Positions 6,185-13,468 of a stretch of DNA of 14,010 bases are shown in pieces (position 1 is the stretch's first letter; each line of letters begins with the position of its first letter). The stretch is taken from positions 1 through 14,010 of the forward strand of contig CAYZEZ010000117.1 in the NCBI GenBank assembly GCA_964477295.1, read 5' to 3'. Source of the DNA: CAYZEZ01 sp964477295 (lineage in GTDB: Bacteria; Bacteroidota; Bacteroidia; Bacteroidales; SM23-62). The notes under the pieces were generated by a model, which ran no database searches, had not been told where the DNA came from, and saw only the letters and a list, made by a program, of their open reading frames with translations. The translations under genes and the position numbers were made by a program.

Positions 6185-7831
6185 ATGAAAAGAATAATTC
6201 TATCATTTGGATTACTGGTATTATTGACCCTCACAATATACTCCCAGAATCATAAAAAAATTCCTCCGGAGAAGCCGAAACTGATTATTGGAATTGTCAT
6301 TGACCAGATGCGGTATGATTATATTTACCGCTATTGGGATAAATTTAGCGATGGCGGGATAAAGAAAATGATTGGCAATGGAACACTCTGTAAGAATGCC
6401 AGTTACGATTTTTTGATTAATGAAACCGCCACCGGGTATGCTACTATTTCAACAGGTGCACTTCCTTCACATCATGGGATAATTTCAAATACCTGGTATG
6501 AGAGCCTGCCCAACCGGGTGGAATATTGCGTGGAGGATGACAGGTTCTCTACCGTTGGCGGGGGGTATTATGCCGGCCGGTGTTCACCATCCAAGCTTCT
6601 GGCATCCACCCTTGGCGATGAGTTGAAGCTCACCAATAACCTTCGGTCGAAGGTGATCGGAATTGCTTTCGAGGATTGTGCGGCCATTCTGTCGGCAGGA
6701 CATGCCGCCGATTACGCCTTCTGGTATGACGATGAGAGGGGAAACTGGATTACCAGTTCCTACTATGTGGATTCGTTGCCCGGTTGGGTGGAGGAGTTCA
6801 ATGCCAAGCGGCTTCCCGATACCTACCTCACCAGGACCTGGGAGACCTTATTACCGTTGTCGGAGTACACAGAAAGCATGTCGGACACCAATACGCTGGA
6901 GGCCGGATTTAATGGCCGCAGCGTTTTTCCTTATAACCTGGATAAGATCAGTGCAAAGAGCAGGAAAGAGCGGGATTACTCAATCATAAAATACTCTCCC
7001 TTTGGTAACATTTTCACCAAGGACTTTGCCATTGCAGCAATCGTAAATGAAGAATTAGGGCAGGATAAGTACACCGATTTCCTGACCGTCGGATTCTCTG
7101 CCAATGAATACATAGGCATTAAGTTCGGATCCAATTCGGTTGAAATGGAGGACATCATGCTGAGGCTTGACAGGGAGATTGAACACTTCTTAAAATTCAT
7201 TGATGAATATGTAGGCCAGGAGAATACCCTGATTTTCCTGACAGCCGATCATGGTATTTCGCATCAACCGGGTTACCTTGAAGGATACAGGATCCCGTCT
7301 GGTGAGTTCAATCCGGCTGCTGCTCTTTCGTTGCTTCAGAGTTACTTAAATGTGATTTACGGGAAGGGCGACTGGTTCAGGTATTACTATGCACAGCAAA
7401 TTTTTCTCAACCAGGAGCTGATAGAAGATTCCCGTTTATCGCTGGGCGACTTCCAGGAAAAGGTGGTACAGTTCATGATCCAGTTCGAAGGGATCTCGAA
7501 TGCTGTATCCTCTCATACTCTTCAAACCACAAGTTTCTCGGATGGTATTTTTAAAAAGATCCAGAACGGGTTTCATCAGAAGCGTTCCGGAGATGTGGTC
7601 ATCAACCTGTCCCCGGGATGGGTCGAAAAGATCTCCGAAAATGAGTCCTACCATTCGTCCTATATGGGCGATAACCATGTGCCGCTTATCTGGTACGGAT
7701 GGAAAATAAGGCGGGCTACCATAAACAGGTCGGTTAACCAGACCGATATTGCGGCCACCCTGTCGCATTTCCTCGATATTTCAAGGCCCAATTCCGCAAC
7801 AGGGGAAGTTATTCTTGAACTGGTAGAGTAA
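6185..7831 (+). CDS. PafA-family alkaline phosphatase homologue, probably catalytically altered
   Basis: Exported alkaline-phosphatase-superfamily protein of 548 residues, close to PafA length. The ATG at 6185 opens a signal peptide (MKRIILSFGLLVLLTLTIYSQ); an in-frame ATG at 6170 adds only MICKA. The fold is recognisable throughout: IDQMRYDY (D40), nucleophile T81 in NETATGY, N102, TADHG (D355, H356) and NHVPL (H498), matching PafA D38, T79, N100, D352, H353 and H486. However, PafA Zn1 ligands D305 and H309 are replaced by E308 and I312 (NEYIGIKFG), and the phosphate-binding K162/R164 pair by E163/C165 (FEDCAAIL). The reading frame is intact and the rest is conserved, so it is not a decayed pseudogene. 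It may bind one metal, act on another ester, or serve as a binding protein. PafA numbering is from memory. Confidence 0.88.
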   Translation: MKRIILSFGLLVLLTLTIYSQNHKKIPPEKPKLIIGIVIDQMRYDYIYRYWDKFSDGGIKKMIGNGTLCKNASYDFLINETATGYATISTGALPSHHGIISNTWYESLPNRVEYCVEDDRFSTVGGGYYAGRCSPSKLLASTLGDELKLTNNLRSKVIGIAFEDCAAILSAGHAADYAFWYDDERGNWITSSYYVDSLPGWVEEFNAKRLPDTYLTRTWETLLPLSEYTESMSDTNTLEAGFNGRSVFPYNLDKISAKSRKERDYSIIKYSPFGNIFTKDFAIAAIVNEELGQDKYTDFLTVGFSANEYIGIKFGSNSVEMEDIMLRLDREIEHFLKFIDEYVGQENTLIFLTADHGISHQPGYLEGYRIPSGEFNPAAALSLLQSYLNVIYGKGDWFRYYYAQQIFLNQELIEDSRLSLGDFQEKVVQFMIQFEGISNAVSSHTLQTTSFSDGIFKKIQNGFHQKRSGDVVINLSPGWVEKISENESYHSSYMGDNHVPLIWYGWKIRRATINRSVNQTDIAATLSHFLDISRPNSATGEVILELVE

Positions 7832-7840
7832 GGTCATGCT

Positions 7841-7949
7841 GTCCCGCCGTGCCCCGCCTGCCCCCCCCCGAGCACTCGGGGGGGATGAAGATCAGGTTTT
7901 CAGGATCTTAACAGCCGATAATCAGATGCTGAAGCAAGTTCAGCATGAC
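7841..7949. repeat. Dispersed C-rich hairpin module, copy 2
   Basis: Same order as the copy at 291-384: GTCCCGCCGTGCCCC, a C-rich hairpin at 7863-7884 (seven C plus GAG, CA loop, CTC plus seven G), a GATCAGG...CAGGATCTTAACA spacer, then a hairpin at 7926-7946 (ATGCTGAA / TTCAGCAT, 5-nt loop) and GAC. It fills the gap between the convergent ends of the phosphatase homologue (7831) and the GGGP synthase (7958), where a bidirectional terminator would be expected. Confidence 0.75.
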
Positions 7950-7957
7950 AGTGTTTA

Positions 7958-8701
7958 CTATTGCATGGAAGGAAGGTTCCTTACCGCATCGGCCATCACG
8001 GGTATCATGTCGGCATTATTTTCATAGGCGGTCCCGACAACGATAATATCAGCTCCGGCAAGAAATATCTTCCTGATCTGATCGGGATGCTGGATCCCGC
8101 CACCTACAATCAAGGGTATCTGGATATTCTTTTTTACTTCCGAAATCAGGTTGGTTTTTACCGGTTCGGATGCGCCGCTTCCGGCTTCCAGGTACAAAAG
8201 CCTGTGGCCAAGCATTTCCCCGGCCATAGCGGTGGCTACGGCCAGGTCGGTCTTATCGGCCGGAATGGGTTTGGTGTTGCTGATGTATTCGACCGATGTT
8301 GAGCGGCCATTTTCGATCAGGACGTAACCGGTCGGAATGATCTCCAGCCTGCTCCTTTTTAACAGCGGAGCTGCTACCACGTGATTCCCGATGAGGTATT
8401 CGGGATTTCTTCCCGAGATAAGGCACAATAACAAAATACCATCGGCCAGGTCGGATATCTGAAGAATGTTTCCCGGGAAAATGATAACCGGTTTATCCGT
8501 TTCAGCTTTCAGAATTTTAATGGTTTCATCGATCGGAGAGGATACCAGGCTGCCTCCAACCAGCAGAAAATCAACATCATACATATCTGAATGCCGGGCT
8601 GTTTTGATCAGTGATGCCGTATTATGCTTATCCGGATCCACCTGCAGCGCAAAAAGCTTACGTTTCTTTAACGATTCCGATATGTGGTTGTAAAAGGTCA
8701 T
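7958..8701 (-). CDS. Geranylgeranylglyceryl/heptaprenylglyceryl phosphate synthase
   Basis: PcrB/GGGPS-family TIM-barrel prenyltransferase of 247 residues. It joins a long polyprenyl diphosphate to sn-glycerol-1-phosphate by an ether bond. Diagnostic segments are ALQVDPDKHN (residues 18-27), FLLVGGS, VIIFPGN, HVVAAPLLKRS, IIPTGYVLIENG, LYLEAGSGA, IVGGGIQHP and VVGTAYENN; the glycine-rich ones bind glycerol phosphate. Flavobacterial members of this group make geranylgeranylglyceryl phosphate in vitro; the chain length here cannot be read. The ATG at 8701 abuts a dispersed repeat that fills the 72-bp gap to the phosphopantetheinyl transferase upstream on the same strand, and the two may be co-transcribed. 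The role of the ether-lipid product in Bacteroidota is unclear. Confidence 0.93.
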   Translation of the reverse strand: MTFYNHISESLKKRKLFALQVDPDKHNTASLIKTARHSDMYDVDFLLVGGSLVSSPIDETIKILKAETDKPVIIFPGNILQISDLADGILLLCLISGRNPEYLIGNHVVAAPLLKRSRLEIIPTGYVLIENGRSTSVEYISNTKPIPADKTDLAVATAMAGEMLGHRLLYLEAGSGASEPVKTNLISEVKKNIQIPLIVGGGIQHPDQIRKIFLAGADIIVVGTAYENNADMIPVMADAVRNLPSMQ

Positions 8702-8704
8702 ATG

Positions 8705-8773
8705 GTTCAGCGTTCAGTGTCCGTTACCCAAAACTCACACCCCCCTCGGCCCCTCGGCCCCTTTCTTCACTCT
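8705..8773 (-). repeat. Dispersed G-rich repeat, copy 2 (reverse orientation)
   Basis: Reverse complement of the module upstream of ychF. The 39 bases at 8723-8761 are identical to 2561-2599; 8705-8722 read on the minus strand as GGACACTGAACGCTGAAC, and 8762-8773 resemble the GAAGAGTGAAGA flank. The repeat occupies essentially the whole spacer between the phosphopantetheinyl transferase stop (8774) and the GGGP synthase start (8701), so it forms the 5' leader of the latter. Confidence 0.9.
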
Positions 8774-9406
8774 TCATTTACTTGACCAGACTATAATATA
8801 ATTCCCGTTCCTGAAATAATGCAGATCATAATCTTCCAATCCCTGGTCGCGGTGAATGACCCCCTTCAGCGATCCTGAATCGGCAGGCTCAAACGGGGCA
8901 ATCTGGATATCCTTTTTAAAATGGATCCCTTTTTTATCACACAATTTGTAAAGAGCCTCCTTGGCACACCAATGAATATAGAGATGGTACTTGGCCTTGT
9001 CCTCATCCTGTGAAATATACTCATCCTCATGAATGAACCGTTCGGCTATCTTCTGGATCCGGTGCGACATGTATTCCATGTCAATGCCTACCCGTTTTTC
9101 ATGGCTTATCAGCACTGTGGTCATCTGGTGCGAATGTGAAATGCTGATCTTGTATGAATTGTTTTCCAGGAATGGTTTACGCTCATTATTGTAAACGATC
9201 CGCGATGGTTCTCCAACCATTTCATTCATCAACACCCTGACACATAAAAATTCCAGCTTCCTGTTATAACTCCCGAAACCCTCAAGTCGCTCTGTTTCCA
9301 TATCGTTCAGGCTCAACCTCGACAATAAATCATCATAGTCCTCGTTGATCTCCCAAACACCCAATGTACAACATCTGTCGACCTCCTTATGTAGTATGAT
9401 GGACAT
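8774..9406 (-). CDS. Sfp-type 4'-phosphopantetheinyl transferase
   Basis: Transfers the phosphopantetheine arm of CoA to a conserved serine of carrier proteins. The 210 residues are normal for the Sfp/AcpT superfamily. Key motifs are KPFL (77-80), ISISHSHQ (87-94), the Mg-binding VGIDMEYM (D109, E111) and WCAKEALYK (W146, K149, E150). The carrier protein served is not identifiable here; no polyketide or peptide synthetase is in the window, so the partner could be the fatty acid acyl carrier protein. The start is ATG at 9406. The gene follows gldD at 117 bp, with two hairpins between, and precedes the GGGP synthase on the same strand. Confidence 0.92.
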   Translation of the reverse strand: MSIILHKEVDRCCTLGVWEINEDYDDLLSRLSLNDMETERLEGFGSYNRKLEFLCVRVLMNEMVGEPSRIVYNNERKPFLENNSYKISISHSHQMTTVLISHEKRVGIDMEYMSHRIQKIAERFIHEDEYISQDEDKAKYHLYIHWCAKEALYKLCDKKGIHFKKDIQIAPFEPADSGSLKGVIHRDQGLEDYDLHYFRNGNYIIVWSSK

Positions 9407-9480
9407 ATGGTATCAAAATTCTGAATTTTTATTCATATTTCACAGGAAAAATAGTATTTATAAAATTGGCCCTGTGCATT

Positions 9481-9526
9481 CCGCCAGTCATGTTCACCCA
9501 CTGGCGGACGGCTGACAGGCCTGTCA
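9481..9526 (-). terminator. Paired hairpins after gldD, possible terminator
   Basis: TGACAGGCCTGTCA (9513-9526) is a perfect 14-bp palindrome that contains the gldD stop codon. It is followed on the minus strand by a second stem, CCGCCAGT/ACTGGCGG (9500-9507 with 9481-9488, 11-nt loop). No T tract follows, so it may be a 3'-end stabiliser or weak terminator rather than a classic intrinsic terminator. It separates gldD from the phosphopantetheinyl transferase. Confidence 0.45.
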
Positions 9527-10172
9527 TGGATTTTTCCATTCAAAGGTTTCCATCATGTGCCTGATGTCCTGCTTAAAGAACTCAATAACAGGGCCCAGCG
9601 AATCAACATTGGGCTGCACATTGAAATACAGTGAACCCCTTAGAAAATGCCGCGTACTGTCGGTCAGATGGAACTGGGCACCGGATGCAGCATTTCCCTT
9701 GATCTCATAAAGGATCCCGTATACCTTCCTGTCGCTGTTTGAGAATTCAGTTTCAATNNNNNNNNNNTTTTTTCAAATTAATAATATTTGTCCTGCTGTA
9801 TTCAATAATAGCATCGGCCTTAATGGTGTGCTTATAAGCCAGGGTACGGCTGTCTTCGAGATACTCATCCAGGTTATTGTCAACCTTTTTATAGCTGATA
9901 TAAATCTTCCCGTCAAATCCGGGAAACGCAATGTTGATCCAGTAGGGTTCTGAAACAGCCCCTACATCGAGCTCTATCTTCCCGTATACAGGATATTCAA
10001 AGGAATAAGGGAAGGTGGTGTCGAAAGAAGTATATATTTTATCGGGAAAAGTTATCCTCATATAGCCCATGGGCTTTGGCGTAAACTCGCTCTTGCAGCC
10101 ATAGAAAATAGCGAGTACAAACAGTGCAAGCCAACTAAACTGATTTTTTATAGTGTAGTAACATTTACCCAT
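9524..10172 (-). CDS. gldD: Gliding motility lipoprotein GldD (interrupted by assembly gap)
   Basis: Lipoprotein required for gliding and type IX secretion in Flavobacterium johnsoniae. The N-terminal 135 residues (10172-9768) carry a signal peptide ending IFYGC, with C26 as the likely lipidated cysteine (the -3 position is F, a loose lipobox), then KPMGYMRITFPDKIYTSFD and PVYGKIELD. After the 10-N gap the frame resumes at 9757 with VYGILYEIKGNAASGAQFHLTDSTRHFLRG and ends FFKQDIRHMMETFEWKNP with TGA at 9524-9526; this is the conserved GldD C-terminus. Both halves have codon boundaries exactly at the gap edges, so a true gap of 0 or a multiple of 3 restores the frame; 10 N does not. The gene is not a real pseudogene. 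Combined length is 212 residues plus the gap, slightly longer than the roughly 190 I recall for the family. Confidence 0.93.
9758..9767. other. Assembly gap (10 N) inside gldD
   Basis: Ten N between TTTCAAT on the left and a T6 run followed by CAAATTA on the right. The flanks share TTTCAA, so the contigs may overlap or the gap may be small. Read literally, the ten bases shift the gldD frame. Confidence 0.95.
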
Positions 10173-10228
10173 TTTGGCTGCAGTTGAATAACGAATATTG
10201 ATGAACGAATTATGAATGATGAAGTTAA

Positions 10229-11542
10229 TTATGAGCGACTTACGATTATCTCCCTGATGCGCCGTTTATCGACCGACTCTACCTTGAATTTGATATCATG
10301 AATAACAAACTCATCATTTTTATTGGGAATGGCTCCTATTATCTCCAGCAAGAGACCGGCCAGGGTGTCGGCATCACCCTTTACATCATCAAACAGTTCG
10401 GGTACCAGGTCCATGATCTTGAAGAAATCGTTCAATGATGTTTTTCCATCAAACAGCCAGGAAGAATCATCGAGCCGCCTGAAATTTAATTCATCATAAT
10501 CCGATTCGTCCCTGATCTCCCCGACGATTTCTTCAATAATATCCTCAAGCGTAACTATTCCATGGGTGCCTCCGTACTCATCGATGACAATGGCCATGTG
10601 GATCTTCTTCGTTTGAAATTCCCGTAAAAGGTCATCTATCTTTTTATTATCAGGAACATAGTAAGGCGGCCTGATCAATGATTGCCATTTGAAACTGTCC
10701 GATTTATGGAGGTGTGGCAACAGGTCCTTAATATATAGCACTCCTTTGATGTTGTCGGGATTATCCGTATAAACAGGGATCCTGGAATAACCTGAATCCA
10801 CAACCACCTCGACCAGTTCGCTTAATTTAGTCTTGATGTCGACTGCAATCACATCGATCCTTGCTTTCATAATCTCCGCGACATCGATGTTGCCAAACTT
10901 GATGATCCCCTCCAGGATGTCTTTATCTTCAGCAATATCTTCTGCGGCGATTTCAAGAGCATCAGACAGATCATCCATAGAAATGTTCTGCTTTTTTTTG
11001 ATCCGGCTATTCACGATAGATGTCGAAAATATCAGGAATGAAGAAAGCGGATAGAAGATCTTTTCAAATGCTCTCAGCGGGAACACCATGAAATGGGCAA
11101 ACCTGACCGAGTGCTGGTTAGCATAAAATTTGGGAAGTATCTCTCCAAACAATAACAGGATAAAGGTAACCACTACGACCTGGATGATAAATTCAAGGGC
11201 CTGCGAATCCGACAAATCAACGGTCGACCTCATGATGAAGGAAGAAATAATGACAATACCTACATTAATAAAGTTGTTGGCGATGAGGATGGTCCCTAAC
11301 AGCCTTCTGGGTTGTCGTAAGGTATTCAGGATTGCCCTTGAACGTTTGGTGTTTTTTTCGCTGAGTTCAGAAACGTCGGAAGGGGATAAGGAAAAGAAAG
11401 CGACCTCTGAACCTGACATCATGGCTGAGCCAATCAGCAAGATGATAACTATCATGATGGCAGCCAATATCCCACCTGTAACAGGTAAAAAGGTAATATC
11501 AATTCCTGTCAGAATAAGAAGAGAATAAGGGTCGGTTTCCAA
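10229..11542 (-). CDS. gldE: Gliding motility-associated CBS-domain membrane protein GldE
   Basis: Inner-membrane protein of the CorC/HlyC (UPF0053) family, 437 residues, associated with GldD in gliding bacteria. It has an N-terminal DUF21 region with hydrophobic segments near 25-45, 90-110, 120-140 and 155-180 and the signature SGSEVAFFSLSPSD, then a CBS pair (about 210-330; SRIPVYTDNPDNIKGVLYIKDLL, MAIVIDEYGGTHGIVTLEDIIEEIVGEI) and a C-terminal CorC_HlyC domain (GDADTLAGLLLEIIGAIP). The only usable start giving a full protein is TTG at 11542 (METDPYSLL); the next ATG, near residue 30, falls inside the first membrane segment. The TTG lies 21 bases after the ssb stop and 56 bases separate its own stop from gldD, consistent with one operon. 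Confidence 0.94.
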   Translation of the reverse strand: METDPYSLLILTGIDITFLPVTGGILAAIMIVIILLIGSAMMSGSEVAFFSLSPSDVSELSEKNTKRSRAILNTLRQPRRLLGTILIANNFINVGIVIISSFIMRSTVDLSDSQALEFIIQVVVVTFILLLFGEILPKFYANQHSVRFAHFMVFPLRAFEKIFYPLSSFLIFSTSIVNSRIKKKQNISMDDLSDALEIAAEDIAEDKDILEGIIKFGNIDVAEIMKARIDVIAVDIKTKLSELVEVVVDSGYSRIPVYTDNPDNIKGVLYIKDLLPHLHKSDSFKWQSLIRPPYYVPDNKKIDDLLREFQTKKIHMAIVIDEYGGTHGIVTLEDIIEEIVGEIRDESDYDELNFRRLDDSSWLFDGKTSLNDFFKIMDLVPELFDDVKGDADTLAGLLLEIIGAIPNKNDEFVIHDIKFKVESVDKRRIREIIVSRS

Positions 11543-11563
11543 TTCAGGAATCGGGTTAATGGT

Positions 11564-12085
11564 TTAGAATGGGAGGTCATCATCCCCGGGCTCACCGGTT
11601 ATGGGATCTTCCGGATCGGTGGAATCCGTTCCGCTGTCATCTGTCCCGGGTTGTTCCGCTGCAGCGGCATTGTTTGCCGGTTGTTCGATATCAGCACTGT
11701 TGCCGGCAGATTGTGCAGCAGGGCCTGCTGTTGTTCCGGCTTCCCCGCTGTTGTCCGGTTTTTTGCCCAACATTTGCATATTATCTGCAATGATTTCAGT
11801 AGTATATCGCTTGTTGCCATCCTTGTCATCCCATGACCGTGTCCTGATCTTGCCTTCAATGAACAATTGAGAACCTTTTTTTACATAGCGCTCGGCTATT
11901 TCTGCCAGGCCCCGCCACATCACCACGTTATGCCATTCGGTATTTGTCACCCGTTCACCATCCCTGTTCCTGTATGTCTCACTGGTGGCCAGGGGGAAGG
12001 AACATACTGCAGTCCCTCCTTCAAGATACCTGATTTCGGGGTCTTTGCCTGCATTTCCAACTAAAATAACTTTGTTAACTGACAT
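11564..12085 (-). CDS. ssb: Single-stranded DNA-binding protein
   Basis: OB-fold protein of 173 residues that coats single-stranded DNA in replication, repair and recombination. The N-terminal 105 residues hold the fold: MSVNKVILVGNAGKDPEIRY, FPLATSETYRNRDGER, TEWHNVVMWRGLAEIAERYVKKGSQLFIEGKIRTRSW and YTTEIIADNMQML. A low-complexity Ala/Gly/Asn/Gln-rich linker (about 110-160) follows, and the protein ends in the acidic tip DDDLPF that recruits partner proteins. The start is ATG at 12085, 48 bases after the mutY stop. It sits between mutY and gldE on the same strand. Confidence 0.97.
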   Translation of the reverse strand: MSVNKVILVGNAGKDPEIRYLEGGTAVCSFPLATSETYRNRDGERVTNTEWHNVVMWRGLAEIAERYVKKGSQLFIEGKIRTRSWDDKDGNKRYTTEIIADNMQMLGKKPDNSGEAGTTAGPAAQSAGNSADIEQPANNAAAAEQPGTDDSGTDSTDPEDPITGEPGDDDLPF

Positions 12086-12133
12086 GTTTCAGCATTAAAA
12101 AATTGAGCTGTAAAGATACAAAAAAGGTAAGGA

Positions 12134-13222
12134 TTAACAATATGAGGATTTCCAGTCTGACCACGCATCTCCACTCAGGAATTTATCCAGCAGGCGCGGT
12201 ACCGGGTAATTTTGAATATCATCTGTTCCAACCGGTATAAATCCGGCCGGATCCGGGATTGCATCACCACTAATGCTGACAAGATAAAAACGGGCAATTA
12301 TCTTTTGGTGGGAAAGGATGTGCCTGTACTCCCCGGTGTAATTAATTATAGTGAATGTTTCAAGTCCCAAAACCTGGTGAAATTCCGGCACGGCGCTGAT
12401 CCGGTCTGGATCAACAGGTTCTTTAGTCTCAACTAAAGGGAACTCATAGAGTGATCGCCATATATCCTTCTGCTCTCTCTTTCTGAGCAGCAACTGGTTG
12501 TTTTTTATGATTACAAGGTAATGGAAATATCTTATCCTGCCGGGTTTCCTTTCTTTCTTTATTGGCAATTCATCCACCATATCATTGTTGAATGCATGAC
12601 AGTTTTCACTTAACGGACACGATATGCACTTCGGATCGTGGGGCAAACACTGGGTAGAGCCGAATTCCATGATGGCCTGGTTAAAAATATCGGGCCGATC
12701 GGGATCGATGATTTCAGCTGCACGCTCAAAGAATGTTTTTTTGCCCTGCGCTTTTCCCGGATCCATGGATAGGCCAAACAGTCTCGCAAGTACCCGGATC
12801 ACATTCCCATCTACCACAGGCACAGCCTCCTTAAAGGCAAAGGAGGCAATAGCAGCAGCCGTATATGGGCCTATACCGGGGATTTTTAACAGGTCGTTGT
12901 AATTGTCAGGGAACCTTCCCTGGTGATGTTCATACATGGTTTTTGCAGCTTCCAGCATCTTTCGGGCACGCGCATAATACCCCAACCCCTGCCATACCTT
13001 CATTACCTTATCGGATGGTGCCGTTGCAAGACTCTTAATATCAGGAAATTGCTTAATAAATTCATTGTAATAAGGGAGCCCCTGGCTGACCCTGGTTTGC
13101 TGAAGGATAATTTCAGATACCCATATCCGGTATGGATCATTCGTCTCTCTCCATGGTAGTTTTCGCTGGTTAAAGAAATACCAGTCAGTTAGAAGTTTGC
13201 TTATCCTGGGGCTTGAAATAAT
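12134..13222 (-). CDS. mutY: A/G-specific adenine DNA glycosylase MutY, non-canonical start
   Basis: Base-excision repair glycosylase that removes adenine mispaired with 8-oxoguanine. The frame is open from just after a TAA at 13226-13228, but the first ATG is at 13003, which would delete the N-terminus including the catalytic glutamate. Reading from ATT at 13222 (ISSPRISKLLTDWYFFNQRKLPW) gives 362 residues and places the key residues at the E. coli positions I recall: E37 (VSEIILQQTRV), helix-hairpin-helix IPGIGPYTAAA, D138 (VPVVDGN), and Fe-S cysteines 192, 199, 202 and 208. A C-terminal NUDIX-like 8-oxoG recognition domain (YFHYLVIIKNNQLLLRKRE, EFPLVE) completes it. There is no ATG, GTG or TTG between the TAA and 13003. 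The start may be ATT (or ATA at 13204), or the assembled 5' end may contain an error. First gene of the mutY-ssb-gldE-gldD block. Confidence 0.92.
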   Translation of the reverse strand: MISSPRISKLLTDWYFFNQRKLPWRETNDPYRIWVSEIILQQTRVSQGLPYYNEFIKQFPDIKSLATAPSDKVMKVWQGLGYYARARKMLEAAKTMYEHHQGRFPDNYNDLLKIPGIGPYTAAAIASFAFKEAVPVVDGNVIRVLARLFGLSMDPGKAQGKKTFFERAAEIIDPDRPDIFNQAIMEFGSTQCLPHDPKCISCPLSENCHAFNNDMVDELPIKKERKPGRIRYFHYLVIIKNNQLLLRKREQKDIWRSLYEFPLVETKEPVDPDRISAVPEFHQVLGLETFTIINYTGEYRHILSHQKIIARFYLVSISGDAIPDPAGFIPVGTDDIQNYPVPRLLDKFLSGDAWSDWKSSYC

Positions 13223-13263
13223 GGTTTATATTCTTTTTAATGAATCCTGCGGGCACATTCCCC

Positions 13264-13350
13264 ATCCCGAATACGCGGGACGGGATTAGTGAGCACAATA
13301 TAAAATTTATAATCTATCAATGATTCCTCGCCCGAACACCCGGGACGAGG
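13264..13350. repeat. Two CCCG/CGGG hairpins between mutY and HU
   Basis: Inverted repeat ATCCCG (13264-13269) with CGGGAT (13281-13286), and CCTCGCCCG (13326-13334) with CGGGACGAGG (13341-13350, one bulged A). Both carry a CCCGAAnAC core and resemble the CCCGAG/CTCGGG stems at 302-323 and 7863-7884, so they may be relics of the same repeat family. They lie in the divergent mutY-HU spacer, where they could form the 5' leader or insulate the two promoters. Confidence 0.55.
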
Positions 13351-13406
13351 AAAATTAATCCAATAAAAATAATTGATAAGTATTTCATTTATAAACATAA
13401 AACTTA

Positions 13407-13414
13407 TATATTTG
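13407..13414 (+). promoter_or_regulatory. Putative -7 promoter element of the HU gene
   Basis: TATATTTG matches TAnnTTTG. It lies 54 bases before the HU start in a very A/T-rich stretch, giving a leader of roughly 45-50 bases. No TTG at the expected -33 spacing was found. The leader shows no Shine-Dalgarno; AAAGATTTTAAAAAATG precedes the start, as is usual in Bacteroidota. Confidence 0.55.
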
Positions 13415-13468
13415 CAATTCAAGTTTAAAATATTTATGTAATTTATTGATAATTAAAGATTTTAAAAA

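Noticed and set aside
12134..13003. mutY called from the ATG at 13003
   Set aside because: This would remove the catalytic glutamate and the LPW motif, although the reading frame continues upstream with clear MutY sequence.
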